Assembly (NCBI RefSeq): GCF_014596915.1
Contig: NZ_JACVWU010000008.1
Location: 124,001-188,000 of the forward strand
Direction of reading: 5' to 3'
Length of the DNA: 64,000 bases
From: Streptomyces sp. TRM68416
GTDB taxonomy: Bacteria > Actinomycetota > Actinomycetes > Streptomycetales > Streptomycetaceae
Under the pieces are notes generated by a model. That model ran no database searches and was not told the DNA's origin. It saw nothing but the letters and a program-made list of their open reading frames with translations. The translations under genes were made by a program, and so were the position numbers. Each line of letters starts with the position of its first letter. The stretch's first letter is position 1. Shown here in pieces: positions 7,533 through 15,855 of the stretch.

Positions 7533-9355
7533 CGGCGGCCCTCCTCGCCATTGGTGGCCCACTCCAGGAGGCCGATGAACGCCCGGTTCAGCAGGGCCGA
7601 GTCGGTCGGCCGCAGCGGACGCCGGGCCATCAGCAGCGCCTGCCCGTACAGCGACTCCGTGGCCGTGCCGATCAGCTCCGCGTCGCCCAGCGAACCGATC
7701 TTCCGGACCAGTGGGCTGAGATGGTTGAGCACCAGACGCGCGCGGGGCGCGCTGCCGCGCAGCGAGCCCAGAATGCCCGCCCACAGGTCGTCCGCCCCCT
7801 CCTCGGCCGCGGACCGGGCCTGCTCGTGCCGGGCGGCCCGGTCGTCCAGGTGCAGCGCGGGCACGGACATCGGATGGAACGCCCGGAGGACCACGTCGCA
7901 GCCCAAGGGGTCGAGCTTGGCCCGCGCGGCCGCCAGGAAGCCCGACAGCGCCAGCTCCTCGTCCGGGTCGACCGCGTCCAGATGGGCGGTCACGGTGTCC
8001 GCGTCGAGCTCGGCGACCACCGTCCCCGGGCGCACCGACGGCAGAGCCTCGACCAGCTCGCTGTCGTACGTGTAACCGCCGTTGACCACCCCGACGCCCT
8101 GCGCGGAGGCGATCGGCGCGACCTGCCGGTACTCCTCGACGGTCCGCGTGAAGTGCACCACCGGGTGCCGCTGGGCGAACTCCTTCAGGGACAGCCGCCC
8201 GTCGGTGGTCTCGAAGGGGAGCCAGGGCAGCATCGTGCGCAGCATCTCCCGGTCGTGCCGCGCCAGGGACTTCACCCCCAGGTGGTGCACGGCCAGGAAC
8301 GCCGCCAGCCGCTCCGGCTCACCGGCCGCCAGCCCCGTGAGCCATGACCGGATCCGCTCGCCCAGCGCCTCCCGCACGGCCGCCAGCGTCTCGTCCTCGT
8401 ACAGCGCCTCGCGCGAGGCCGTGGGCCGCAGGCTGTCGGTGTCCAGGACGCACCGCACGAAGAACGCCCAGTCCGGCAGGAGCTGTTCGGCCCGCTCGGT
8501 CAGCAGCATGCCCTTGAGGTGCACCCGGTGCCCGGCCCGCTGCGCCGGGCTCACCGCCGACGGCAGCACGTACGCCACCCCGCGGATCCCGGCCAGCGGC
8601 ACGTTCAGTTCGATCGAGTCCAGCGGGGTGAACCCGAACAGGTCGTGACAGTGCCGGGCCAGGGCCACCCGCCGGTTGGCGGGGGAGGGGTACGGGCGGT
8701 CCCAGGGCGCCGGCAGGTCGGTGACCTCCTCCTCGCCCACGCGCACGTCGTACGGCAGCAGCGAGCCGAAGTCCCGGGCCAGCGCCAGCACCCGCTCCTC
8801 GGTGAGCCACTCCGCGGCACCGGCCCGCGCCACCAGGTGCACCGTGGTGCCCGGCTCGGGCCGCTCGGCGTCCGGCAGCGTCCGCACGGTGTACGAGCCG
8901 TCGTCCGCCGCCGTCCACTCCACGGGCGGTGCCTCGGGCGTACGGGCGCTGCGGCTGATCACCCGGATCCGCTCGGCGACCACGAAACAGGCCAGCAGAC
9001 CGATGCCGAACTGGCCGAGGAAGTCGGAGCGGGCCGCCTCAAGTCCGTCCGCCCGCTTGGAACTGCGGCCGATCGTCGCCAGCAGACTGTGCACATCGGA
9101 CTCGGTCAGCCCGATACCGGAGTCCTCCACCCGCAGCCCGCCGCCGGCGTCGTCGACGTACAGCCGCACCCGCGCCGGGGCGCCGGGCTGCTCCGCGCGC
9201 CGGGCGGTGACGGCGTCGACCGCGTTCTGCAGCAGCTCGCGCAGGTAGACCTTCGGGCTGGAGTAGAGGTGTTGGGAGAGCAGGTCCACCAGGCCGCGCA
9301 GGTCGACCTGGAACGTATGAGGTGACTGGGATGACTGTGAGGTCTGGGAGTCCAT
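7529..9355 (-). CDS. Hsp90-family ATPase chaperone (HtpG-like)
   Basis: 608 residues. The GHKL ATPase domain is clear: YLRELLQNAVDAV (catalytic Glu and Mg-binding Asn, about residues 38-50), VEDSGIGL (about 77-84; HtpG usually has DTGIGM) and GQFGIGLLACF (about 114-124). The middle domain has the Arg-containing SREALYEDETLAAVREAL segment seen in Hsp90. The C-terminus ends TNGEEGRR; there is no MEEVD tail as in eukaryotic cytosolic Hsp90. It is diverged enough from classical HtpG that the symbol is withheld. It forms a two-gene operon with the TPR protein and is divergent from recG. Confidence 0.9.
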   Translation of the reverse strand: MDSQTSQSSQSPHTFQVDLRGLVDLLSQHLYSSPKVYLRELLQNAVDAVTARRAEQPGAPARVRLYVDDAGGGLRVEDSGIGLTESDVHSLLATIGRSSKRADGLEAARSDFLGQFGIGLLACFVVAERIRVISRSARTPEAPPVEWTAADDGSYTVRTLPDAERPEPGTTVHLVARAGAAEWLTEERVLALARDFGSLLPYDVRVGEEEVTDLPAPWDRPYPSPANRRVALARHCHDLFGFTPLDSIELNVPLAGIRGVAYVLPSAVSPAQRAGHRVHLKGMLLTERAEQLLPDWAFFVRCVLDTDSLRPTASREALYEDETLAAVREALGERIRSWLTGLAAGEPERLAAFLAVHHLGVKSLARHDREMLRTMLPWLPFETTDGRLSLKEFAQRHPVVHFTRTVEEYRQVAPIASAQGVGVVNGGYTYDSELVEALPSVRPGTVVAELDADTVTAHLDAVDPDEELALSGFLAAARAKLDPLGCDVVLRAFHPMSVPALHLDDRAARHEQARSAAEEGADDLWAGILGSLRGSAPRARLVLNHLSPLVRKIGSLGDAELIGTATESLYGQALLMARRPLRPTDSALLNRAFIGLLEWATNGEEGRR

Positions 9356-9542
9356 CGTCGCAGCGCCGGTGGGGGGACGGGCGTCGGCGCGGGGTCGGGC
9401 GGTCCCTGTGAGGCGGTGACCGCGAAGGATGGCCGGAGCGCGTCATCCTAAAGCCCGAACGGCCGCCTGACCAGGGGTTTCCTCGGACGTATACGGCGCG
9501 TGCGGCGACCGCCGCCACGGATTGTCAGTGCTGTGGTGTGCA

Positions 9543-12500
9543 ATGGATCTCGTGCCCGCACTGGAAGAACCACTGGACCGGCCCCTCAAGGCAGTGCTCG
9601 GCCCCGCCACCGCGAAGGTGATGGCCGAGCACCTCGGCCTGCACACCGTCGGCGACCTCCTGCACCACTACCCGCGCAGATACGAGGAGCGCGGCCAGCT
9701 CACCCACCTGGCCGACCTCCCGATGGACGAACACGTCACGGTGGTCGCCCAGGTCGCCGACGCCAGGCTGCACAGCTTCGCCTCCGCCAAGGCCCCGCGA
9801 GGCAAGGGCCAGCGCCTCGAAGTGACCATCACCGACGGCAGCGGCCGACTCCAACTGGTCTTCTTCGGCAACGGCGTGCACAAGCCCCACAAGGAGCTCC
9901 TGCCGGGCACCCGCGCCCTGTTCGCGGGCAAGGTCTCCGTCTTCAACCGCCGCCTCCAGCTCGCCCACCCGGCCTACGAGCTGCTGCGCGGCGACGGCGA
10001 GGAGACGGTCGAGACCTGGGCCGGCGCCCTGATCCCCATCTACCCCGCCACCGCCAAGCTGGAGTCCTGGAAGATCGGCAAGGCGGTGCAGACGGTGCTG
10101 CCGGCCGCCCAGGACGCCGTCGATCCCCTCCCGGACACCCTGCGCGAGGGCCGCGGCCTGGTCCCGCTCCCCGAAGCCCTCCTGAAGATCCACCGCCCGC
10201 ACACCAAGGCCGACATCGAGGACGCCCGCTCCCGCCTGAAGTGGGACGAGGCCTTCGTCCTCCAGGTCGCCCTGGCCCGCCGTCGGCACACCGACGCCCT
10301 CCTCCCCGCGGTCGCCCGCAAACCCCGGCCCGACGGCCTCCTCACGGCCTTCGACGACCGCCTCCCCTTCACCCTCACCGAGGGCCAGCAGCGGGTCTCC
10401 AAGGAGATCTTCGACGACCTGGCCACCGAGCACCCGATGCACCGGCTGCTCCAGGGCGAGGTGGGCTCGGGGAAGGCGCAGCCCCTCGACGCGCTGGTGC
10501 TCACCCCCGCCGGCTATCGCCGCATGGGGGAGCTGAGCGTGGGGGACGAGGTGGTCGTGCCCGACGGCGAGATCGCCTTGATCGACGGGGTCTTCCCGCA
10601 AGGGGAGCGCGAGGTCTGGCGTCTGGTCCTGTCGGACGGCAGTTCCGTCGAGTGCGACGACGAGCACCTCTGGATCGTCGGTCCGAGCCCCGACCGGCAC
10701 GGGGAACAGCCCCGAAAGGTCATGACGACCCGGGAGATCCGCCGGAACGCCTTCGCACCCGACGGATCCCCGAAGTGGTACCTGCCGACCGCCGTCCCCG
10801 TCGACCTCGGCGACGACTCCGGGCCGCCCCACGACCCCTACCAGTTCGGCGTCCGCCACGGCACGTCGATCCCCGACGCGTTCAAGAACACCTCGATCAA
10901 GAACCGTCACGCCCTGCTGCAGGGGCTGCTGGACACCGACGGCACCGTCGACGCGGACGGCCTCAGCGTCACTTTCCGCTCCGCCTCGCGCGCACGGGCG
11001 GACGACGTGGCCTGGCTCGTGCGCTCGCTCGGCGGACGAGCGCACGTGCTGCCCAAGGAGACCGCCTACGACGTCTCGCTCGCCCTGCCCGAGGAATTCG
11101 CCCCCTTCCGGCTCCCCCGGAAAGCGGCCCGCGTTCGCCCCCGCCCGAAGGACGACACGTTCCGGCGCGGAATCCGGGCGGTCGAGCACGTGGGGCGCAA
11201 GCCGGTCCAGTGCATCAGCGTCGCGCACCCGAGCCACGCCTACGTCACCGACAACTTCACGGTGACCCACAACACCATGGTGGCCCTGCGCGCCATGCTC
11301 GCCACCGTCGACGCCGGCGGACAGGCCGCGATGCTCGCGCCCACCGAGGTCCTCGCCCAGCAGCACCACCGCTCCGTCGTGGAGATGATGGGCGAGCTGG
11401 CCGAGGGCGGCATGCTGGGCGGCGCCGAGCACGCCACCAAGGTCGTCCTGCTCACCGGTTCCATGGGCGCGGCCGCCCGCCGCCAGGCCCTGCTCGACCT
11501 CGTCACCGGCGAGGCCGGCATCGTGATCGGCACGCATGCGCTGATCGAGGACAAGGTGCAGTTCCACGACCTCGGCCTGGTCGTCGTCGACGAACAGCAC
11601 CGCTTCGGCGTCGAGCAGCGCGACGCCCTGCGCGGCAAGGGCAAACAGCCCCCGCACCTCCTCGTCATGACGGCCACCCCCATCCCGCGCACGGTCGCCA
11701 TGACGGTCTTCGGCGACCTGGAGACCTCCGTCCTCGACCAGCTCCCGGCCGGCCGCTCGCCGATCGCCAGCCATGTCGTCCCCGCCGCCGACAAACCCCA
11801 CTTCCTCGCCCGCGCCTGGGAACGGGTGCGCGAGGAGGTCGAGAACGGCCATCAGGCGTACGTCGTCTGCCCGCGCATCGGGGACGAGGAGGCGGACCCC
11901 AAGAAGAAGTCCGCCGAGGACGAGGCCGAGAAGCGCCCCGCGCTCGCCGTCCTCGACGTGGCCGACCAGCTGACCAAGGGCCCCCTGCAAGGCCTCCGGG
12001 TCGAGGTCCTGCACGGCAGGATGCACCCCGACGACAAGGACGCGGTCATGCGCCGCTTCGCCGCGGGGGAGACCCACGTCCTGGTCGCCACCACCGTCAT
12101 CGAGGTCGGCGTCAACGTGCCCAACGCCACCGCCATGGTGATCATGGACGCCGACCGCTTCGGCGTCTCCCAGCTCCACCAGTTGCGCGGCCGGGTGGGC
12201 CGTGGCTCGGCCCCGGGCCTCTGCCTCCTGGTCACCGAGATGCCCGAGGCCAGCGCCGCCCGCCAGCGGCTGAACGCGGTCGCCTCCACCCTCGACGGCT
12301 TCGAACTCTCCCGCATCGACCTCGAACAGCGCCGCGAGGGCGACGTCCTCGGCCAGGCCCAGTCCGGCGCCCGCACCAGCCTGCGCATGCTCGCGGTCAT
12401 CGAGGACGAGGAGATCATCGCGGAGGCGCGGGAGGAGGCGACGAGGATCGTGGCCGCCGACCCGGACCTGACCGGCCTGCCCGGACTGCGAACGGCCCTG

Positions 12501-12548
12501 GACGCCCTCCTGGACGAGGAGAGGGAGCAGTACTTGGAAAAGGGGTGA
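9543..12548 (+). CDS. recG: ATP-dependent DNA helicase RecG with in-frame intein
   Basis: 1001 residues as encoded; 735 after removal of a 266-residue intein, the normal RecG length. RecG remodels stalled replication forks and branched DNA. The N-terminal wedge domain includes DLLHHYPRRYEER; the helicase core includes Walker A (GEVGSGK/T, split by the intein after Lys), VVVDEQHRFGVEQR (motif II), MTATPIPRT (motif III) and HQLRGRVGRGSAPGLC (motif VI). Without splicing the ATP site would be destroyed. ATG 9543 is preferred because MDLVPALEEPL is a plausible N-terminus; in-frame TTG 9522 and GTG 9528 are alternatives, and no strong ribosome binding site decides. Confidence 0.95.
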   Translation: MDLVPALEEPLDRPLKAVLGPATAKVMAEHLGLHTVGDLLHHYPRRYEERGQLTHLADLPMDEHVTVVAQVADARLHSFASAKAPRGKGQRLEVTITDGSGRLQLVFFGNGVHKPHKELLPGTRALFAGKVSVFNRRLQLAHPAYELLRGDGEETVETWAGALIPIYPATAKLESWKIGKAVQTVLPAAQDAVDPLPDTLREGRGLVPLPEALLKIHRPHTKADIEDARSRLKWDEAFVLQVALARRRHTDALLPAVARKPRPDGLLTAFDDRLPFTLTEGQQRVSKEIFDDLATEHPMHRLLQGEVGSGKAQPLDALVLTPAGYRRMGELSVGDEVVVPDGEIALIDGVFPQGEREVWRLVLSDGSSVECDDEHLWIVGPSPDRHGEQPRKVMTTREIRRNAFAPDGSPKWYLPTAVPVDLGDDSGPPHDPYQFGVRHGTSIPDAFKNTSIKNRHALLQGLLDTDGTVDADGLSVTFRSASRARADDVAWLVRSLGGRAHVLPKETAYDVSLALPEEFAPFRLPRKAARVRPRPKDDTFRRGIRAVEHVGRKPVQCISVAHPSHAYVTDNFTVTHNTMVALRAMLATVDAGGQAAMLAPTEVLAQQHHRSVVEMMGELAEGGMLGGAEHATKVVLLTGSMGAAARRQALLDLVTGEAGIVIGTHALIEDKVQFHDLGLVVVDEQHRFGVEQRDALRGKGKQPPHLLVMTATPIPRTVAMTVFGDLETSVLDQLPAGRSPIASHVVPAADKPHFLARAWERVREEVENGHQAYVVCPRIGDEEADPKKKSAEDEAEKRPALAVLDVADQLTKGPLQGLRVEVLHGRMHPDDKDAVMRRFAAGETHVLVATTVIEVGVNVPNATAMVIMDADRFGVSQLHQLRGRVGRGSAPGLCLLVTEMPEASAARQRLNAVASTLDGFELSRIDLEQRREGDVLGQAQSGARTSLRMLAVIEDEEIIAEAREEATRIVAADPDLTGLPGLRTALDALLDEEREQYLEKG
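10476..11273 (+). mobile_element. Class 3 mini-intein in RecG Walker A, degenerate endonuclease
   Basis: 266 residues inserted between Lys and Thr of the RecG P-loop. It starts with Ala1 instead of Cys/Ser (AQPLDALVLTP) and ends TVTHN before extein Thr. It carries the class 3 WCT motif: Trp66 two residues after block B His64 (DDEHLWIV), Cys246 in block F (VQCISV) and Thr264 at block G position 5, with a Thr nucleophile at +1. Class 3 inteins splice through the block F Cys. A single LAGLIDADG-like motif (LLQGLLDTDGTVDADG) remains; the first is not recognisable (PYQFGVRHG), so the homing endonuclease is probably dead. The frame is intact through both junctions, which supports active splicing. 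Confidence 0.93.
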
Positions 12549-12555
12549 GGGGAGA

Positions 12556-12618
12556 CCCCCCAAGGGACGCGGGGCTGTAATCCATATGCGGCTACCGCCG
12601 CGCGAGCGCGACCAGCCA
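12556..12618. repeat. Dispersed hairpin element, copy 1 (recG-rsmD gap)
   Basis: A short element running from an ACCCCCC-type edge through CGCGGGGCTGT, ATATGCGGCT and CCGCCGCG to GCGCGACCAGCCA. The same blocks occur inside smc at 22233-22293, and a shorter relative lies at 18081-18110. Between recG and rsmD it is in non-coding DNA. The internal GCGGCT/CCGCCGC blocks can pair as a hairpin. Confidence 0.75.
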
Positions 12619-12656
12619 CACTGGACCTCAAAGCCGCCCACAACGAAGGACCACAG

Positions 12657-13244
12657 ATGACCCGCGTGATCGCCGGCGCAGCCGGCGGCCGTCGTCTCGC
12701 CGTGCCGCCGGGAAATGGCACACGCCCGACCTCCGACCGCGCACGCGAGGGCCTCTTCTCCACCTGGCAGTCCCTCCTGGGCGGCCCCTTGGACGGCGAA
12801 CGGGTCCTGGACCTCTACGCGGGATCGGGAGCCGTCGGCCTGGAGGCCCTGTCCAGAGGAGCGAGCCACACCCTCCTCGTCGAGGCCGACGCCCGAGCCG
12901 TCCGCGTCGTCCGCGAGAACGTCAAGAACCTCGGCCTCCCCGGCGCCGAGGTCCGCGCGGGCAAAGCGGAACAAGTCATTCAGGCAACGCCCCCGCCAAC
13001 GCCGTACGACCTCGTCTTCCTGGACCCCCCGTACGCCGTCTCGGACGGCGATCTTCGCGAGATTCTCCTCACACTCCGCACAGAGGGCTGGCTCGCGCCG
13101 GAGGCGATCGTCACCGTGGAGCGCAGCACCAGAGGCGGCGAATTCCGCTGGCCGGACGGTTTCGACGCGATCCGGGCCCGTCGCTACGGCGAGGGAACGT
13201 TTTGGTACGGTCGCGCCGCCTCTACGTGCGAAGACGCACGATGA
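12657..13244 (+). CDS. rsmD: 16S rRNA (guanine-966-N2)-methyltransferase
   Basis: 195 residues, normal for RsmD. It methylates G966 (E. coli numbering) of 16S rRNA in assembled 30S subunits. Visible motifs: the N-terminal RVIAGAAGGRRLAVPPGNGT, the substrate loop RPTSDRAREGLFS, the SAM-binding DLYAGSGAVGLEALSRGA (about residues 52-69) and the catalytic DPPYA (about 123-127). It precedes coaD, an arrangement shared by many bacteria. Its stop falls within an ATGA that could serve as an upstream coaD start. Confidence 0.95.
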   Translation: MTRVIAGAAGGRRLAVPPGNGTRPTSDRAREGLFSTWQSLLGGPLDGERVLDLYAGSGAVGLEALSRGASHTLLVEADARAVRVVRENVKNLGLPGAEVRAGKAEQVIQATPPPTPYDLVFLDPPYAVSDGDLREILLTLRTEGWLAPEAIVTVERSTRGGEFRWPDGFDAIRARRYGEGTFWYGRAASTCEDAR

Positions 13245-13270
13245 CCGGACCGGAGAGCGAGGGACCTCAA

Positions 13271-13750
13271 GTGCGCCGTGCCGTCTGTCCCGGGTCGTTC
13301 GACCCGATCACCAACGGACACCTCGACATCATCGCCCGAGCCTCCAGGCTCTACGACGAGGTGTACGTCGCGGTGATGATCAACCAGTCCAAGAAAGGGC
13401 TGTTCGAGGTGGAGGAGCGCCTCGACCTGATCCGCCGGGTCACCGCCGAGTACGGGAACGTGAAGGTCGAGGCCTTCCACGGCCTCCTCGTCGACTTCTG
13501 CAAGCAGCGCGACATCCCCGCCATCGTCAAGGGCCTGCGCGCGGTCAGCGACTTCGACTACGAGCTCCAGATGGCCCAGATGAACAACGGCCTGTCGGGC
13601 GTCGAGACGCTCTTCGTCCCCACCAATCCGACCTACAGCTTCCTGTCCTCCTCGCTCGTCAAGGAGGTCGCCACATGGGGCGGCGACGTCTCCCACCTGG
13701 TCCCGCCGGAGGTTCTGGAAGCCCTGAACGAGCGCCTCCGCAGGGACTGA
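13271..13750 (+). CDS. coaD: Phosphopantetheine adenylyltransferase
   Basis: 159 residues from GTG 13271, the standard CoaD length; the protein then begins RRAVCPGSFDPITNGHLDII with the nucleotide-binding TxGH-type motif (TNGH). CoaD makes dephospho-CoA, the fourth step of CoA synthesis. Conserved QMAQMN and the C-terminal SSSLVKEVATWGGDVSHLVP are present. GAGGGA precedes the GTG. An in-frame ATG at 13241 overlaps the rsmD stop and would add ten residues; the family length favours the downstream start. Confidence 0.95.
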   Translation: MRRAVCPGSFDPITNGHLDIIARASRLYDEVYVAVMINQSKKGLFEVEERLDLIRRVTAEYGNVKVEAFHGLLVDFCKQRDIPAIVKGLRAVSDFDYELQMAQMNNGLSGVETLFVPTNPTYSFLSSSLVKEVATWGGDVSHLVPPEVLEALNERLRRD

Positions 13751-13808
13751 TGGGGCTACAGTCGTCCCGTCCGTCTCCAACACAGCTGTAGAGAGTGGCG
13801 AGCACACG

Positions 13809-14876
13809 GTGGACGTGCAGAAGAAGCTCGACGAGATCGTCGCGGCGGTCTCCAGTGCCCGGTCGATGCCGATGTCGGCCTCGTGCGTGGTCAACCGCGC
13901 CGAACTGCTCTCGATGCTGGAAGAGGTACGCCAGGCCCTTCCCGGCTCCCTCGCGCAGGCGCAGGAGCTGATCGGCGACCGCGAGCAGATGGTCGAGCAG
14001 GCCCGCCAGGAGGCCGAGCAGATCATCCGCTCCGCACACGCCGAGCGCGGCTCCTTGATCTCCGACACGGAGGTCGCCCGCCGCTCCCAGGCCGAAGCCG
14101 ACCGGATCCTCGCCGAGGCCCGCCAGGAGGCCGAGGAGGTCCGCGCGGAGGCCGACGACTACGTCGACTCCAAGCTCGCCAACTTCGAGGTCGTCCTCAC
14201 CAAGACCCTCGGCTCCGTCGGACGCGGCCGCGAGAAGCTCCTCGGCACGGGCCCCGGCGTCGACGAGCAGGGGTACGAGGACGAGGACGCCCCCGAGCGC
14301 AGCCACGACCCGGAGACCCTGCGCCGCAGCGCCGACGAATACGTCGACGTCAAGCTCGGCGCCTTCGAGGCCGTCCTCGCCAAGACCCTGGAGGCGGTCG
14401 GCAAGGGCCGCCAGAAGCTGCACGGCCGTATCGCCACCGACGACCTCGGCGCCCTCGCCGACGACACCGGCACCGTCCAGCACTCCAGCGACGCCGACTA
14501 CCTCGCCGACCTGGCCGCCCTCGCGGAGCGGGACGCCCCCGCCGCGCAGCGGCAGCCCGAGCGGCCGGACTACACCCCGCAGCAGCCCGCGTACGCCGGC
14601 TACGACACCTACGACGGCTACCAGCAGCCCGCCTACGCCCAGCAGGACCCGTACGGCTACCAGCAGCAGGCCGACCCCTACGCCTACCAGGGCTACGACG
14701 CCCAGCAGCAGCCGTACGACCCGCAGCAGGCGCCCCAGCAGACCCACCAGCCTCAGCAGACCCACCAGCCCCAGCAGGCCCAGCAGGGCTACGCCCTCGA
14801 CGAGACCAGCCTCTTCGACACGAGCATGATCAGTGCGGAGCAGCTGCGCGCCTACGAGCAGGGCCGGGGCCAGTAG
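13809..14876 (+). CDS. Coiled-coil protein with Pro/Gln/Tyr-rich tail (DivIVA- or ATPase b-like)
   Basis: 355 residues from GTG. Residues about 30-125 form a strongly charged coiled coil (ARQEAEQIIRSAHAERGS and similar), which annotation pipelines often label DivIVA-like or ATP synthase b subunit-like. A near-repeat appears twice: DDYVDSKLANFEVVLTKTL and DEYVDVKLGAFEAVLAKTL. From about residue 255 the tail is low-complexity and rich in Gln, Pro, Tyr and Ala with QQPAYA and THQPQQ repeats, then ends DTSMISAEQLRAYEQGRGQ. No signal peptide or membrane segment is seen. It lies between coaD and yceD, a conserved position in streptomycetes. Function is unknown; a role in cell-envelope or polar growth organisation is only a guess. 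Confidence 0.8.
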   Translation: MDVQKKLDEIVAAVSSARSMPMSASCVVNRAELLSMLEEVRQALPGSLAQAQELIGDREQMVEQARQEAEQIIRSAHAERGSLISDTEVARRSQAEADRILAEARQEAEEVRAEADDYVDSKLANFEVVLTKTLGSVGRGREKLLGTGPGVDEQGYEDEDAPERSHDPETLRRSADEYVDVKLGAFEAVLAKTLEAVGKGRQKLHGRIATDDLGALADDTGTVQHSSDADYLADLAALAERDAPAAQRQPERPDYTPQQPAYAGYDTYDGYQQPAYAQQDPYGYQQQADPYAYQGYDAQQQPYDPQQAPQQTHQPQQTHQPQQAQQGYALDETSLFDTSMISAEQLRAYEQGRGQ

Positions 14877-14888
14877 GGCACCACCGGA

Positions 14889-14918
14889 TTGGGCCGTGAG
14901 CGAAAGGTCCAGTATCCT
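14889..14918 (+). promoter_or_regulatory. Candidate promoter of the yceD-rpmF-rnc-mutM run
   Basis: A possible -35 TTGGGC (14889-14894) and -10 TATCCT (14913-14918) separated by 18 bases lie about 90 bases before yceD. The -35 match is only partial, so this is a tentative call for a vegetative-type promoter. Confidence 0.35.
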
Positions 14919-15009
14919 GGCTCTTCGGTCGCGCGTACGTCCGCGATCAGCGCTGCCCGGGTACACCGAAGGGCAGCGTCCCTCTGAGCTCAGCAGATCG
15001 AAAGCAGGA

Positions 15010-15660
15010 ATGGCCCTGAACGCCCGCCTCGACCACCGCAACCCTCTCGTGTTCGACACGCACGAGTTGGGGCGGCGTCCTGGCGCGCTGCAGCGCCTGA
15101 CCCGCTCGATCGACGCCCCCCGGGACCTCGGTATCCAGGGAGTCGTCGGAGTGCCGGAAGGCGCCCCGCTGGAGCTCGACCTCCGACTTGAGTCGGTCAT
15201 GGAAGGGGTGCTTGTCACAGGCACCGCCCGTGCACAGGCCAAGGGGGAGTGCGTAAGGTGTCTGGAGCCGCTCGAGCTCGCTCTCGAAGCGGACTTCCAG
15301 GAGATGTTCTCGTACCCTGACGCCGACGATCGGGGCCGCCCCAAGGCGGAACCGACCGACGACGCCGAGGAAGACGAGGACAGGCTCTTCATCGAGGACG
15401 GCCTGTTCGACCTCGAACCCGTGCTGCGTGATGCGGTGGTGCTCGCACTGCCGATGCAGCCGGTGTGCCGGGAGGACTGCCCAGGTCTGTGCGCCGAGTG
15501 CGGCGTGCGCCTGGCGGACGACCCGGACCACCACCATGACGCCGTCGACATCCGTTGGGCGGCACTGCAGGGACTCGCCGGTTCACTCGGAGACGGCGAG
15601 AAGGACGAGATGAGCGGCGCCGAAGCGGAAGCGGGCGTCGACGAGAAGCAGGAGAAGTAG
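15010..15660 (+). CDS. YceD/DUF177 family protein
   Basis: 216 residues from ATG (MALNARLDHRNPLVFDTHEL). DUF177/YceD proteins are encoded immediately upstream of rpmF in most bacteria and are linked to 23S rRNA processing or accumulation. The signature CVRCLEP (about residues 81-87) and the C-terminal Cys cluster CREDCPGLCAECGVRL are present and probably bind a metal. The tail is acidic. Only two bases separate its stop from the rpmF start, so coupled expression is likely. Confidence 0.9.
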   Translation: MALNARLDHRNPLVFDTHELGRRPGALQRLTRSIDAPRDLGIQGVVGVPEGAPLELDLRLESVMEGVLVTGTARAQAKGECVRCLEPLELALEADFQEMFSYPDADDRGRPKAEPTDDAEEDEDRLFIEDGLFDLEPVLRDAVVLALPMQPVCREDCPGLCAECGVRLADDPDHHHDAVDIRWAALQGLAGSLGDGEKDEMSGAEAEAGVDEKQEK

Positions 15661-15662
15661 CC

Positions 15663-15836
15663 GTGGCTGTTCCGAAGCGGAAGATGTCGCGCAGCAACAC
15701 GCGCCACCGCCGGTCGCAGTGGAAGGCTGCGGTCCCCACCCTGGTTGCGTGCGAGCGCTGCCACGAGCCCAAGCAGCAGCACATCGCGTGCCCGTCTTGC
15801 GGCACCTACAACAAGCGCCAGGTCATCGCGGTCTGA
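15663..15836 (+). CDS. rpmF: 50S ribosomal protein L32
   Basis: 57 residues from GTG: AVPKRKMSRSNTRHRRSQWK is the L32 hallmark N-terminus. A zinc-ribbon pair, CERC and CPSC, is present, so this is the C+ form. It follows yceD by two bases and precedes rnc by 19 bases. Confidence 0.97.
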   Translation: MAVPKRKMSRSNTRHRRSQWKAAVPTLVACERCHEPKQQHIACPSCGTYNKRQVIAV

Positions 15837-15855
15837 GCGGCTGGTGAGAGGCACT

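Noticed and set aside
4395..8075. A 1226-codon plus-strand frame opposite the TPR/Hsp90 genes
   Set aside because: Arg/Pro/Leu-rich shadow of the minus-strand genes; no motif. The minus strand carries Hsp90 and TPR signatures.
12549..12656. Possible terminator after recG
   Set aside because: The hairpin is explained by the dispersed repeat element found also in smc; no T-run follows.
9525..12974. A 1149-codon open frame antisense to recG and rsmD
   Set aside because: It mirrors GC-rich third positions of the real genes, has no recognisable domain or ribosome binding site, and recG on the other strand is certain.
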